Assembly (NCBI RefSeq): GCF_000430805.1 | Contig: NZ_KE387260.1 | Coordinates: 124,001-188,000 of the forward strand | Reading direction: 5' to 3' | Length of the DNA stretch: 64,000 nucleotides | From: Chitinilyticum aquatile DSM 21506 | GTDB lineage: Bacteria; Pseudomonadota; Gammaproteobacteria; Burkholderiales; Chitinibacteraceae | Shown: positions 16,717 to 26,925 of the stretch, piece after piece | How positions within the stretch are numbered: the first letter of the stretch is position 1 | Layout: each line of letters opens with the position of its first letter | Notes under the pieces: generated by a model | The model's database searches: none | Told to the model about the DNA's origin: nothing | What the model saw: the letters and a program-made list of their open reading frames with translations, nothing else | Position numbers and translations under genes: made by a program

Positions 16717-17253
16717 TCAGGCCAGATCCAGACCGAAGCGTGTCACACCGCAGTGCAGGCAGACAAAGCGGTACAGCGCGACCGAGCCACCTGGCACGTA
16801 CGATGCCGCAAAAGCGGCCCAGCCGCCACGCCAGAAGGGGTAATCCTGCGCGAAGAGCGCGATGCTCGCAGCGCTGGCCGACTCCACATCGGCGAGGCCT
16901 GCCTCTCCGTGAAAGGCACAGGCATCGCCGCAGTGATGCTGCCACACCTCCTGCTGCCAGCTCGGATAGCCCGGCGTGCGCCCGCACACCTCGTTCACCA
17001 CCGCCAGCGGCAGCCCCGCCTGCAATAGCGGATAATCGTCGACAAAGCTCGCCGCATACTTCGCCTCGGCCGCACCATCGGCAATGCACCACGGGCAGAT
17101 CGCCTCCGCCAGATCGTCGTGCACGGAGTACGGCGCCAGCGCATACAGAAACCCGCGCGCCTGCCCGCAGCAGACGCATGGCTTGTTGCTGGCAACAATC
17201 GCGCCGGTGGCCAGCGGGTCGGGGTGGTAGCGGAAACGGAGCAGAGGCGGCAT
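16717..17253 (-). CDS. CbrC family protein (UPF0167)
   Basis: A 178-residue protein with LLRFRYHPDPLATGAI at the N-terminus, a CVCCGQARGFLY zinc-ribbon-like pair, an ICPWCIADG pair, FVDDYPLL and a C-terminal CLHCGVTRFGLDL pair. This matches the CbrC/UPF0167 family throughout. E. coli CbrC belongs to the CreBC regulon and affects colicin E2 tolerance; the molecular function is unknown. Three Cys pairs suggest structural zinc. It is followed at 11 bp by the HDAC-like gene. Confidence 0.85.
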   Translation of the reverse strand: MPPLLRFRYHPDPLATGAIVASNKPCVCCGQARGFLYALAPYSVHDDLAEAICPWCIADGAAEAKYAASFVDDYPLLQAGLPLAVVNEVCGRTPGYPSWQQEVWQHHCGDACAFHGEAGLADVESASAASIALFAQDYPFWRGGWAAFAASYVPGGSVALYRFVCLHCGVTRFGLDLA

Positions 17254-17417
17254 GGTCTAGGGCCTGCAAACGGGAAAGCGCTCATTGGGCAACAAGCGCG
17301 ATGGCAAAGCAAGCCATCCTGCCTGCACTTCGGCACGGCGCAAATACATCGTGCCGCAGGCACAGGAAAACAAAACCTTCGGAAGCAATCCGACGGCTTA
17401 ATTCATCCACATTAGGT

Positions 17418-17687
17418 TTTATGCGCTTGCGGCGCGGTGTTAGCATGCCGGGGGTGCCCTGCGGCACGTCAGGGGGCTTGTCTTGCCAAGCCCCCCGACA
17501 CCCCGAAGGCGCGCCCGCTTCGCCGCCCCGCTGCGCGGGGTGCCCTGCGATGCTCGCAAACCACAGCGCGGGTTCGAAACTCACCCTACGGGCTCAAACA
17601 TCTCACCCGCGAAACCCTGTGGCCTGCTGCGCTTCTCGGCGGCTGCGAGGGCATCGCGCACTAAACACATTTAGGCATACCCATATA
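17418..17687 (+). repeat. Family R element, copy 1 (forward)
   Basis: Starts near the GCGGCGCGGTGTT block, passes through TGCCCTGCGATGCTCGCAA and GCGGGTTCGAAACTC, and ends with TCGGCGGCTGCGAGGGCATC and GGCATACCCAT. The same blocks recur in the same order at 53311 and 53761 and inverted at 17797 and 54183. Its middle is more diverged than the two copies near 53.5 kb. Confidence 0.8.
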
Positions 17688-17694
17688 GTTATAA

Positions 17695-17735
17695 CCACAC
17701 AGCCCAATAATTTAAAAGGCTACAGCTGCATACCC
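17695..17735 (+). repeat. Family P palindrome, copy 3
   Basis: An AGCC/GGCT stem with an AT-rich loop, then CAGCTGCATACCC. It lies 8 bp after the end of family R copy 1, the same arrangement as at 53.6 and 54.0 kb. Confidence 0.6.
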
Positions 17736-17796
17736 GTCATTGAATGGCGGGTTACCCCGTTGGCTAACCCACCCTACGAATCACCATAGCTGCCAA

Positions 17797-18050
17797 TTAG
17801 CACGCCCCGCCCTGAAGCCGCCGAGAAGCGCAGTGGTGATCAGGGTTTCGGCTGGCGACTGCTTGAGGCCGCAGGCCGAGTTTGAGCCAGCCGCTGAGCG
17901 CCACGAGCATCGCAGGGCAGCCGCCGCAGGCGGCCGGCGGACCGGGCTCGGCTTTGGGGTGAAGGGGGATTTGCCGAGACAAATCCTCCTTCCCGTCCGC
18001 CGGGCGGAACCGGCATGAAAACACCGTGCCGCAGGCACATAAAACAAAAC
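17797..18050 (-). repeat. Family R element, copy 2 (inverted)
   Basis: Reverse-complement copy of family R. It opens with TTAGCACGCCCCGCCCTGA, shared exactly with the inverted copy at 54183, and closes with AAAACACCGTGCCGCAGGC. The central section is diverged from the other copies, but the block order is kept. Confidence 0.78.
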
Positions 18051-18131
18051 CGCCGAACATGGTCGGCGGTTGGGTTCATGCAGCGATTACATCTTGTGAT
18101 GGGTATCGCTACGCTCCACCCATCCTACGAG

Positions 18132-18596
18132 CTACAAATAACCATCTCGGATGTGATTAAAATTAATCGAATAATCACCTCGACCTTGAATGGCACAATG
18201 CAGATCCAAATCGGCGGTAATAACAATCAATTCCGGGGACGACACTTCGACCAAAGAAGCATCAGTCAAGCCGAGCCTCAAAAAATCAAACTTCGAGCTA
18301 ACTTCGCAACTAGCGATATAACTTTCTTTTAACTCAGCAATAACACAACCAAGAAAAACAAATATCTCTGTCTTTGCAGGGTCCGCAATATTTGCCGCTA
18401 AATTCGACGTTTCCGTCAAGATATTAGGGGTCAACACGACACTATCTGAATTCCGAACGATGTTTGACAGTACATCAAAATCCTGCTCGGTAAAACTCGT
18501 CAGCCTCTTATGTTTTGCAATATAAGATCGAGAGACACTTCCGACAACATACAACAGAAGAAGATTAGTATCGAGAATGATCGAACCTAACTTCAA
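18132..18596 (-). CDS. PIN-domain protein (putative ribonuclease / toxin)
   Basis: A 154-residue protein with the PIN pattern: Asp9 in ILDTN, Glu62 in ILTETSN, Asp112 in LGLTDASLVE and Asp129/Asp131 in VITADLDL. These are the acidic residues that hold catalytic magnesium in PIN RNases such as VapC. The gene is clearly more AT-rich than its surroundings and uses different codons, suggesting acquisition. Its ATG overlaps the stop of a 91-codon gene by 4 bases, so the two are translationally coupled. It borders repeat cluster 1. Likely the toxic half of a two-gene module, but it does not match a VapBC partner arrangement I can name. Confidence 0.75.
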   Translation of the reverse strand: MKLGSIILDTNLLLLYVVGSVSRSYIAKHKRLTSFTEQDFDVLSNIVRNSDSVVLTPNILTETSNLAANIADPAKTEIFVFLGCVIAELKESYIASCEVSSKFDFLRLGLTDASLVEVSSPELIVITADLDLHCAIQGRGDYSINFNHIRDGYL

Positions 18597-18868
18597 TTTT
18601 TAAGAATCCTATCTTTAACAGACAAAACATTATGTGATGAATTAGAAATAGTCACGACCTTAAATGCTCTACGTGGGCCACCCGACGCAATTGCGGCCAA
18701 TGTATTTGATGGCGCATCCCAAGGTCTAGAGAAGCCTATTGTTACCACCCACTCATCATCTGGCTGGACTAACTCGACCTCTTCCAAGCCTACATTTACG
18801 AGCTCCTCGTCAGAAAACAATTCTAATACATAATCCTTGGCGATCTTTACTGCCTGTTTTACATCCAT
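18593..18868 (-). CDS. Small partner protein of the PIN-domain gene (unrecognised family)
   Basis: 91 residues, starting MDVKQAVKIAKDYVLELF after a very strong AAGGAGGTT ribosome site. It has an acidic first half (DEELVNVGLEEVEL), then a strand-like WVVTIGFSRPWD and RRAFKVVTI, ending VLSVKDRIL. The helix-strand layout is PepSY-like, but I cannot name the family. There is no ribbon-helix-helix or AbrB-type DNA-binding element as in ordinary VapB antitoxins. It overlaps the PIN gene by 4 bp and is translated first, the usual antitoxin position. The function as antitoxin is an inference from order and coupling. Confidence 0.7.
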   Translation of the reverse strand: MDVKQAVKIAKDYVLELFSDEELVNVGLEEVELVQPDDEWVVTIGFSRPWDAPSNTLAAIASGGPRRAFKVVTISNSSHNVLSVKDRILKN

Positions 18869-18921
18869 ACAACCTCCTTGATAGATGCCTCTGTACAAAG
18901 AGGCATCACAAATTCGCGAAA

Positions 18922-20349
18922 TTAACCCACCTTCTTCTTCAACAACTCCAACGCCATCCCCGGGTTGGCCTTGCCCCCAGACCCCTTCATCACCTGACCC
19001 ACCAGCGCATTGAGCGCCTTTTCCTTCCCGCTGCGATATTCTTCAATCGCCTTCGGGTTGGCGGCGAGCACCGCGTCGACGATCGCTTCGATCGCGCCGG
19101 TGTCGGTTTCCTGCTTCAGGCCATCGCGCTCAATGATGGTGTCAGCGGAATCACCCGACTCCCACATCTTCTTCAGCACGTCCTTGGCGGTCTTGTTGTT
19201 GATCGTGTTGTCCATCACCCGCTTGATGAGCAGTGCCAGCGCCTCGGCGGACACCGGCGACTCGGCGATGGTCTTCTCTTCGCGGTTCAGTGTGGCCGAC
19301 ACGTCGCCCATGATCCAGTTCGATGCCAGCTTGGCATCCGCGCCGGCGGCAACCACCGCTTCGAAGAACGCTGCCATTTCCTTGGAGCTGGTCAGCGTGG
19401 TCGCGTCATACGCCGGGATGCCGTATTGCGACTGGAAGCGCGCCTGCATGGCCACCGGCAGTTCCGGCAGCGTAGCCTTCACGCGTTCGATCCACTCGTC
19501 GGCGATCACCAGCGGCGGCAGGTCGGGATCGGGGAAGTAGCGGTAGTCGTGCGCGTCCTCTTTCGAGCGCATCATCCGGGTTTCGCCGGTATCCGGGTCG
19601 AACAGGATGGTGGCCTGCTGGATCTTGCGGCCTTCCTCGATTTCGCCGATCTGCCAGTTCACCTCGTACTTGATCGCCTGCTCCATGAACTTGAACGAGT
19701 TCAGGTTCTTGATTTCGCGGCGGGTACCGAATTCCTGCTGGCCTTCCGGGCGCACCGAGACGTTCACGTCACAGCGGAAGCTGCCTTCCTGCATATTGCC
19801 GTCGCAGATGCCGATCCACGTTACCAGCGAATACAAGGCTTTCGCGTAGGCCACAGCTTCCTGCCAGCTGCGCATTTCCGGCTCGGAGACGATTTCCAGC
19901 AGCGGCGTGCCGGCGCGGTTCAGGTCGATGCCGCTCATGCCGTGGAAGTCTTCGTGCACCGACTTGCCGGCGTCTTCTTCCAGATGCGCGCGGGTGAGGT
20001 TGATGACCTTCTCGACGCCATCGACATTGATCGTGATCGCGCCGCCTTCAACCACCGGCAGTTCGAACTGGCTGATCTGGTAGCCCTTGGGCAGATCGGG
20101 GTAGAAGTAATTCTTGCGGGCGAACACCGACTTCTGGTTGATCTTGGCGCCGATGGCCAGGCCGAACTGGATGGCCTTGTCGACCGCTGCCTTGTTCATC
20201 ACCGGCAGCGCGCCCGGCAGGGCGATATCCACAACGGCGGTCTGCGTGTTCGGCGCGGCACCGAAGGCGGTGCTGGCGCCGGAAAAAATCTTCGATTGCG
20301 TGGTGAGCTGGGTGTGCACTTCCAGCCCGATGACGACTTCCCATTTCAT
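18922..20349 (-). CDS. gatB: Asp-tRNA(Asn)/Glu-tRNA(Gln) amidotransferase subunit B
   Basis: 475 residues. GatB binds mischarged Asp-tRNA(Asn) or Glu-tRNA(Gln), activates the acyl group with ATP and amidates it with ammonia supplied by GatA. Signature blocks are [13 protein letters not shown] at the start, [60 protein letters not shown] and [18 protein letters not shown]. The C-terminal YqeY-like tail ends [14 protein letters not shown]. It is the last gene of the gatCAB run, 21 bp after gatA. Confidence 0.97.
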   Translation of the reverse strand: MKWEVVIGLEVHTQLTTQSKIFSGASTAFGAAPNTQTAVVDIALPGALPVMNKAAVDKAIQFGLAIGAKINQKSVFARKNYFYPDLPKGYQISQFELPVVEGGAITINVDGVEKVINLTRAHLEEDAGKSVHEDFHGMSGIDLNRAGTPLLEIVSEPEMRSWQEAVAYAKALYSLVTWIGICDGNMQEGSFRCDVNVSVRPEGQQEFGTRREIKNLNSFKFMEQAIKYEVNWQIGEIEEGRKIQQATILFDPDTGETRMMRSKEDAHDYRYFPDPDLPPLVIADEWIERVKATLPELPVAMQARFQSQYGIPAYDATTLTSSKEMAAFFEAVVAAGADAKLASNWIMGDVSATLNREEKTIAESPVSAEALALLIKRVMDNTINNKTAKDVLKKMWESGDSADTIIERDGLKQETDTGAIEAIVDAVLAANPKAIEEYRSGKEKALNALVGQVMKGSGGKANPGMALELLKKKVG

Positions 20350-20370
20350 GATTGCTGTCCTCGTGCCGGT

Positions 20371-21816
20371 TTATAGGATTGGAGCTTTAGCGTGCCAGTC
20401 GGTCGCCTGCTGGAACTGGTGCGCGACGTTGAGCATCTTCGCTTCGCCCAGATAGTTGCCGATGATCTGCAGGCCAACCGGACGGCCATTGCTGCCGAAG
20501 CCAACCGGAATGCTCAGCGCCGGCAGGCCGGCGAGGTTCACGCCCAAGGTGTAGATGTCGGCCAGATACATCGCCACCGGGTCGTCGGACTTCTCGCCCA
20601 GATTCCACGCGGTGGTCGGCGCCACCGGGCCGAGGATCACGTCGCAGTCCTTGAACGCGGCGACAAAATCGTTGGCGATGATGCGGCGGATCTTCTGCGC
20701 CTGCAGGTAGTAGGCGTCGTAGTAGCCGTGGCTCAGTACATAGGTGCCGGTGAGAATGCGGCGCTTCACTTCCCAGCCAAAGCCCTCGGCACGGGTCTTT
20801 TCATACATGTCGGCCAGGCCGTCGTAGTTCGCCGCACGATGGCCGTAGCGCACGCCGTCAAAGCGGCTGAGGTTGCTGGAGGCTTCCGCCGGCGCGATCA
20901 CGTAGTAGGACGGAATCGCCAGCTTGGTGTTCGGCAGCGACACGTCAACGACCGTGGCGCCGAGCTTTTTCAGTTCAGTGACCGCGGCTTCGATGGCGGC
21001 GGCGACATCGCCAGCCAGACCTTCGGCGAAGTATTCGCGCGGCAGGCCGACTTTGACGCCAGCCAGCGGCTGGTTGAGGTCGCGGGTGTAGTCTTCCTTG
21101 GCGTGTTCGAGGCTGGTGGAATCCTTGTCGTCGAAACCGGCCATCACGTTCAACAACAGTGCGCAGTCTTCCGCGGTATGCGCAAATGCACCGCCCTGAT
21201 CGAGCGAAGACGCATAGGCAATCATGCCGTAACGGCTCACCACGCCGTAGGTCGGCTTGATGCCGGTAATGCCACAGAACGATGCGGGCTGGCGGATCGA
21301 GCCGCCGGTATCCGTGCCGGTGGCAAACGGCGCGAGGCCGGCCGCAACCGCCGCGGCCGAGCCGCCCGATGAACCGCCGGGAACCGCGTTCAGATCCCAG
21401 GGGTTTTTCACCGCGCCGTAGAAGCTGTTTTCGTTCGACGAGCCCATCGCGAACTCATCCATGTTCGCGCGGCCCAGCGTTACCAGACCGGCGGCTTTGG
21501 CGTTCGCGATCACGGTAGCGTCGTAGGGCGACACAAAATTGTCGAGCATCTTCGAGCCACAGGTAGTCTTCCAGCCTTCCGCGCAGAAAATGTCCTTGTG
21601 CGCAACGGGCACGCCGGTCAAAAGCCCGGCATTGCCGGCGGCGCGCGCGGCATCGGCGGCGCGGGCTTCCGCGAGGGTTTTTTCGCCATCAACGGTGATA
21701 AAGGCATTGAGCCTGGGATTGAGCGCGGCGATGCGGGCGAGGTAGTCCTGCGCCAGCTCGACCGCCGACACCTGGCCGGCGGCCAGTGCGGCGGATAATT
21801 CTTTGACGGTTTTCAT
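20371..21816 (-). CDS. gatA: Asp-tRNA(Asn)/Glu-tRNA(Gln) amidotransferase subunit A
   Basis: 481-residue glutaminase of the amidase-signature family that releases ammonia from glutamine and channels it to GatB. The catalytic Ser-cisSer-Lys triad is visible: Lys in PVAHKDIF, the glycine/serine-rich [16 protein letters not shown] and the nucleophile region [16 protein letters not shown]. The length is standard. It is preceded by gatC across 79 bp that hold a family P palindrome. Confidence 0.97.
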   Translation of the reverse strand: MKTVKELSAALAAGQVSAVELAQDYLARIAALNPRLNAFITVDGEKTLAEARAADAARAAGNAGLLTGVPVAHKDIFCAEGWKTTCGSKMLDNFVSPYDATVIANAKAAGLVTLGRANMDEFAMGSSNENSFYGAVKNPWDLNAVPGGSSGGSAAAVAAGLAPFATGTDTGGSIRQPASFCGITGIKPTYGVVSRYGMIAYASSLDQGGAFAHTAEDCALLLNVMAGFDDKDSTSLEHAKEDYTRDLNQPLAGVKVGLPREYFAEGLAGDVAAAIEAAVTELKKLGATVVDVSLPNTKLAIPSYYVIAPAEASSNLSRFDGVRYGHRAANYDGLADMYEKTRAEGFGWEVKRRILTGTYVLSHGYYDAYYLQAQKIRRIIANDFVAAFKDCDVILGPVAPTTAWNLGEKSDDPVAMYLADIYTLGVNLAGLPALSIPVGFGSNGRPVGLQIIGNYLGEAKMLNVAHQFQQATDWHAKAPIL

Positions 21817-21835
21817 GATTGATTAAACCTGATCA

Positions 21836-21883
21836 GGTATTGATTTGTAGCCAAACGAATCAGAGGGCTGCAGATGCATACCC
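21836..21883 (+). repeat. Family P palindrome, copy 4 (between gatC and gatA)
   Basis: GGTATTGATTTGTAGCC on the left faces GGGCTGCAGATGCATACCC on the right across a loop of about 12 bases. Both outer arms (GGTAT / ATACCC) are kept. It lies within a run that must be cotranscribed. Confidence 0.65.
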
Positions 21884-21895
21884 AGTTGAAACTGA

Positions 21896-22183
21896 TTATT
21901 CGATGACTTTCGGCACGAGGTAGAGGCCATTCTCGACCGCCGGTGCGACAGCCTGGAAGGCCGCACGGCGATCCGGGGCGGTGGCGGCGTCGTCACGCAG
22001 ACGCAGGAAGACATCCTGGGCGTGCGCCATCGGCTCGATGCCGGTGGTGTCAACGGCGCGCATTTCGTCGATCAGATGCAGGATGCGGTTGAGCTGATTT
22101 TGGGTCGCCGCGAGTTCATCGGCGGTCACGGCAATGCGCGACAGGCGGGCAATGCGGCTTACATCTTCCAGAGAGAGTGACAT
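21896..22183 (-). CDS. gatC: Asp-tRNA(Asn)/Glu-tRNA(Gln) amidotransferase subunit C
   Basis: 95-residue small subunit that wraps around the GatA-GatB interface and stabilises the complex. The family pattern is clear: [17 protein letters not shown] at the N-terminus, [24 protein letters not shown] in the middle and LRDD near the end. First gene of gatCAB and divergent from mreB across 235 bp. Confidence 0.95.
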   Translation of the reverse strand: MSLSLEDVSRIARLSRIAVTADELAATQNQLNRILHLIDEMRAVDTTGIEPMAHAQDVFLRLRDDAATAPDRRAAFQAVAPAVENGLYLVPKVIE

Positions 22184-22206
22184 GGTATAAATTCCCAGCC
22201 AAAGCC

Positions 22207-22236
22207 TTCAATAACGTCAACGCATTAGGGTATCAT
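22207..22236 (+). promoter_or_regulatory. Candidate sigma-70 promoter for mreB
   Basis: TATCAT (22231-22236) resembles a -10 box, with a weak TTCAAT 18 bases upstream. It lies in the gatC/mreB divergent spacer. The -35 match is poor, so this is only a candidate. The rest of the spacer up to 22418 shows no other feature. Confidence 0.25.
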
Positions 22237-22385
22237 ACGCGGTTTGTTTCTCCCAAACCGGTGCGCCAGCAAATCCGGGGCGGAAAACAAGACGACGGGC
22301 GGCGCGCCGCGATGTTGCATTGCAACACAAACCGCGCTACAAGCTTATTCAAGATTCCCGGTGGACGGCATTCCGGCCACCCTGA

Positions 22386-23459
<1,074 letters not shown>

Positions 23460-23469
23460 ACACCCCAAT

Positions 23470-23516
23470 GTATTGCCCTGCAGCCCTTGTAATATAAGTG
23501 CTTCAGGGCAATACCC
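23470..23516 (+). repeat. Family P palindrome, copy 5 (mreB-mreC spacer)
   Basis: The cleanest outer arms of the family: GTATTGCCCTG at 23470-23480 is the exact reverse complement of CAGGGCAATAC at 23504-23514. The right arm carries AGGG a few bases before the mreC start region, so the hairpin may affect both readthrough from mreB and translation of mreC. There is no U-tract, so it is not a standard intrinsic terminator. Confidence 0.75.
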
Positions 23517-23528
23517 ACGTTGAATCGC

Positions 23529-24422
23529 ATGCACGCCAATCAACCCGCCTTTTTCAAGCAGGGTCCGAAGCCGCTTACGCGGCTTATGGTTTTTTCGGCC
23601 CTCTCGCTTGTCCTGCTGATCAGCGATGCCAGGCTGCACCTGCTCGACAAGCTGCGCCAGCAGCTGACCGTGCTCGTCTATCCGCTGCAATGGCTGGCCA
23701 CCGCGCCGATCGACTCGGCCATGCAGGCCAGCGACTTCCTGCGCCGCCAGACAGATCTGCTGGCCGAAAACCGCCGGCTGAACGAAGAGCGCCTGCAAGC
23801 CAGCGCACTGGCCATCCGCGCGCGCGCGCTGGAGGCCGAAAACGCCCAGCTGCGCGAACTCAACAACGCAGCGGCCAGCCAGCCGGTCAGCCGCCAGCTG
23901 GTCAAGATCCTGTATAACGGCCGCGACCCGTTCACCGCCCGCCTGATCGTCGATCGCGGCGGCGATGCCGACATCAAGCCGGGGCAGATCGTCGTCGACC
24001 ACCGCGGCGTGGCCGGGCAGATCATCCGCGTGCACCCGCTGACCAGCGAAGTGCGCCTGATTTCCGATCGCGATCATCTGGTGCCGGTGATGGTCGAGCG
24101 CAACCAGCTGCGCACCATCGTCTACGGCATGGGCCGCAACCAGCCGCTGGAAGTGCGCTACATGCCCGCCAGCGTCGATATCCGGGAAGGCGACATCCTC
24201 AGCACCTCGGGCGTTGACGGCATCTATCCCGCCGGCCTGCCGGTGGCGCGCGTAACCAAAGTCGAGCGCCAGAATGGCAGCGCCTTTGCGCGCATTTTCT
24301 GTGTGCCGCTGGCGCAGTTCGAGCAGCACAGCTACCTGCTGGCCATCAATGGCGCGCCGGCACAGGCGCCGTACCCGGAAACGGCATCGGCTCCCGCACA
24401 GGCTTCCAGGAAGAAACACTGA
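23529..24422 (+). CDS. mreC: Rod shape-determining protein MreC
   Basis: Bitopic membrane protein that links MreB to PBP2 in the elongasome. It has a short cytoplasmic start (AFFKQGPKPLTRL), one TM (VFSALSLVLLISDA), a periplasmic coiled coil (about residues 55-100, LLAENRRLNEERLQASA) and a beta domain with VDRGGDADIKPGQ, GVAGQIIRV and STSGVDGIYPAGLPVARV. The start is ambiguous between TTG at 23520 and ATG at 23529; homologues have short leaders, so ATG is preferred. Its TGA overlaps the mreD ATG. Confidence 0.95.
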   Translation: MHANQPAFFKQGPKPLTRLMVFSALSLVLLISDARLHLLDKLRQQLTVLVYPLQWLATAPIDSAMQASDFLRRQTDLLAENRRLNEERLQASALAIRARALEAENAQLRELNNAAASQPVSRQLVKILYNGRDPFTARLIVDRGGDADIKPGQIVVDHRGVAGQIIRVHPLTSEVRLISDRDHLVPVMVERNQLRTIVYGMGRNQPLEVRYMPASVDIREGDILSTSGVDGIYPAGLPVARVTKVERQNGSAFARIFCVPLAQFEQHSYLLAINGAPAQAPYPETASAPAQASRKKH

Positions 24423-24928
24423 TGCCCATTTCCTCACAGCTGCTGCGCCCGGTCAGCTTCGGCTTCATCCTGTTCACCTTTGTACTGGCCTTTCTCGGCA
24501 ATCTGCTGCCCTGGCAGGCTGCACTGCAGGGCCTCACTCCCGACTTTGTCGCGCTGATGATCGTGTACTGGGCGCTGCACCAGCCGCGCCGCATCGGCGT
24601 GGGCTGGGCCTTCGCACTGGGCCTGATGATGGACGTGGCCGATGGCAGCTATCTGGGCCAGCATGCACTGGCCTACGGGGTGATTGCCTATCTGGTACTG
24701 GCCCGCCAGCGCCAGTTCGCGATTTTCCCCTTCTGGCAGCAGGCGCTGATCACCCTGGTGCTGCTGGTGCTCTCGCAGGCGCTGATGCTGGCAACGCGCA
24801 TGCTGCTGGGTGATGCCTTCCCCGGTGCGGGCTATTTTGCCGGCGCGCCGATTGCTGCCGTCCTGTGGACCCCGCTGTCCAACCTGATGCTGATGCACCA
24901 GCGCAAGCCGGTTTCCGACGAGTTATGA
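24422..24928 (+). CDS. mreD: Rod shape-determining protein MreD
   Basis: 168-residue inner-membrane protein with about five TM helices (FGFILFTFVLAFLGNLLP, PDFVALMIVYWALH, VGWAFALGLMMDVADGSYLG, YGVIAYLVL, WQQALITLVLLVLSQAL). The MDVADGSYLGQHALAY block is conserved in the family. It works with MreC and RodA in cell elongation. The start overlaps the mreC stop and the end overlaps the mrdA ATG. Confidence 0.93.
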   Translation: MPISSQLLRPVSFGFILFTFVLAFLGNLLPWQAALQGLTPDFVALMIVYWALHQPRRIGVGWAFALGLMMDVADGSYLGQHALAYGVIAYLVLARQRQFAIFPFWQQALITLVLLVLSQALMLATRMLLGDAFPGAGYFAGAPIAAVLWTPLSNLMLMHQRKPVSDEL

Positions 24929-26925
24929 AATCCATCAGCCGTTCGCTGTTCCGCACCCGCCGCGGGGTGAACCAGCGCCAGCTCGGCGGTACGGGCCTGC
25001 GCAACGAGCACCGTGACCGCTATACCTTCCAGATCCGGCTTGGCGTCGCACTGCTGGTGGTAATTGCGCTCTTCGGCGCACTGTTCGCGCGTTTCTTCTG
25101 GCTGCAGGTGCTGCAGCACGACCGCTACATGACACTGGCCGAACAGAACCGCATTTCGCTAGTCCCCCTCTCGCCGCCGCGCGGCATCATCCGCGACCGC
25201 AACGGTGAGGTGCTGGCACACAACTATTCGGCCTACACGCTCGAAATCACGCCATCGAAAACCGGCGGCCTGCAGGAGACCATCGACCGGCTCAATGCGC
25301 TGATCGAAATCACGCCCAAGGATCGCCGCCGTTTCAAGAAGCTGATGGAGGAAACCAGGGATTTCGAATCGCTGCCGATCAAGATCCGGCTTTCTGATGA
25401 AGAAGTCGCGCGCTTTGCCGCCAGCAGCTACCAGTTCCCCGGCGTCGAGGTGAAGGCTCGACTCTTCCGCCAGTACCCGCAGGGCGAACTGGCCAGCCAT
25501 CTGATCGGCTATATCGGCCGCATCAATGACCGGGATATCGAGCGCCTGAAAGAAGGTGGCAACGTTGCCAACTATCGCGGCACCGACCACATCGGCAAGC
25601 TGGGTGTCGAGCAAAGCTATGAAGAAGAACTGCACGGTGTCACCGGCTTCGAGAGGGTTGAAATCGATTCCGGCGGCCGCGCGATCCGCACCCTGTCGCG
25701 CAAGTCCCCCCAGCCCGGCCAGGATCTGCAGCTGACGGTCGACATCAAGCTGCAGGAGGTGGTCGAGAAGCTCTTCGACAAGCGCCGTGGCGCGCTGGTT
25801 GCCATCGACCCGGGCACCGGCGGCGTGCTGGCCTTCGTTTCCAAGCCCGGCTTCGATCCGAACCTGTTTGTCGACGGCATCGATTCGGAAAGCTGGAAAG
25901 AACTGAACGAATCGCCCGACAAACCCCTGCTCAACCGCGCTCTGGGCGGCGAATACCCGCCGGGGTCGACCTTCAAACCCTTCATGGCGGCAGCCGCACT
26001 GCACGGGGATTTTCCGCTCGTGCACCAGACCATTTCGGACCCCGGCTATTTCATGTACGGCAACAACAAGTTCCGCGACTCCAAGCCCGGTGGCTATGGC
26101 TCGATGAACTTCGACCGCTCGATCGCCCTGTCGAGCGATACCTATTACTACCAGCTGGCCGTGCAGATGGGCATTGACAATATCGCGAAATACCTCAGCG
26201 AATTTGATCTTGGCCGGCAGACCGGCATCGACCTGCCCGGCGAGCGCAGCGGCATTCTGCCCAGCCCCGAGTGGAAGAAAAAGCGCTTCAGGAAGCCCGA
26301 ACAGCAGCGCTGGTACTCGGGCGAAACGGTATCGATCGGCATCGGCCAGGGCTACAACAGCTATACGCCACTGCAGATGGCCCACGCGACTGCCATCATT
26401 GCCAACCGCGGCACGGTCTACACCCCGCACGTCGTGGCCCGAGTCATTGATCCGGTCACCGGCAAGAGCCGCGCGGTAGGCAGCACGCCCAGCCGCCGCA
26501 TCGACTGGAAACCCGAACATTTCGAGCGTGTCATCAAGGGCATGGTCGGCGTAAACCAGTACGGCACGGGAACACGCGTTTTTGCCGGCGCCCAGTACAC
26601 CTCGGCCGGGAAAACAGGCACCGCACAGGTCTTCTCGCTCAAAGGCGCCAAGTACAATGCCGGCGCGATCGGCGAACGCATGCGCGACCATTCCTGGTAT
26701 ATCGTTTTCGCCCCGGTCGAGCAGCCGAAAATCGCGCTGGCGGTCATCGTGGAAAACGGCGGCTTCGGCGCACAGGCTGCGGCACCCATTGCGCGCGCCA
26801 CGCTCGACTACTATCTGACCGGCAAGCTGCCCGCACCGCCAGCCACCGCCAGCGGCGTGGCATCGGCCGTGCAGCGAGCCGCACCGGCCAGCGGCGTGAC
26901 CGAGGAGGAGCCCACCGGTGATTAA
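24925..26925 (+). CDS. mrdA: Penicillin-binding protein 2 (PBP2, elongasome transpeptidase)
   Basis: 666-residue class B PBP that cross-links peptidoglycan during elongation, partner of RodA. TM anchor near residues 30-55 (LGVALLVVIALFGALFARFFWL), then the pedestal domain (PPRGIIRDRNGEVLAHN). The transpeptidase domain has SxxK at Ser348-Lys351 (PPGSTFKPF), an SSD variant of SxN in LSSDTYYYQ, and KTG at 563-565 (KTGTAQ). The C-terminal 30 residues are Ala/Pro-rich. The ATG at 24925 overlaps the mreD stop; the open frame further upstream lies in mreD and is not used. Confidence 0.97.
   Translation: MKSISRSLFRTRRGVNQRQLGGTGLRNEHRDRYTFQIRLGVALLVVIALFGALFARFFWLQVLQHDRYMTLAEQNRISLVPLSPPRGIIRDRNGEVLAHNYSAYTLEITPSKTGGLQETIDRLNALIEITPKDRRRFKKLMEETRDFESLPIKIRLSDEEVARFAASSYQFPGVEVKARLFRQYPQGELASHLIGYIGRINDRDIERLKEGGNVANYRGTDHIGKLGVEQSYEEELHGVTGFERVEIDSGGRAIRTLSRKSPQPGQDLQLTVDIKLQEVVEKLFDKRRGALVAIDPGTGGVLAFVSKPGFDPNLFVDGIDSESWKELNESPDKPLLNRALGGEYPPGSTFKPFMAAAALHGDFPLVHQTISDPGYFMYGNNKFRDSKPGGYGSMNFDRSIALSSDTYYYQLAVQMGIDNIAKYLSEFDLGRQTGIDLPGERSGILPSPEWKKKRFRKPEQQRWYSGETVSIGIGQGYNSYTPLQMAHATAIIANRGTVYTPHVVARVIDPVTGKSRAVGSTPSRRIDWKPEHFERVIKGMVGVNQYGTGTRVFAGAQYTSAGKTGTAQVFSLKGAKYNAGAIGERMRDHSWYIVFAPVEQPKIALAVIVENGGFGAQAAAPIARATLDYYLTGKLPAPPATASGVASAVQRAAPASGVTEEEPTGD

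Larger units (their letters stand above)
17254..18131. other. Non-coding repeat cluster 1
   Basis: These 878 bases hold no convincing gene. They contain a forward family R element, a family P palindrome, a short GGGTTA...TAACCC inverted repeat ending in the widespread CACCCTACG motif (about 17743-17785), an inverted family R element, and a second CACCCATCCTACG-type palindrome (about 18100-18127). Open frames here are carried by the repeats and shared between copies, so I do not call them genes. Confidence 0.7.
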
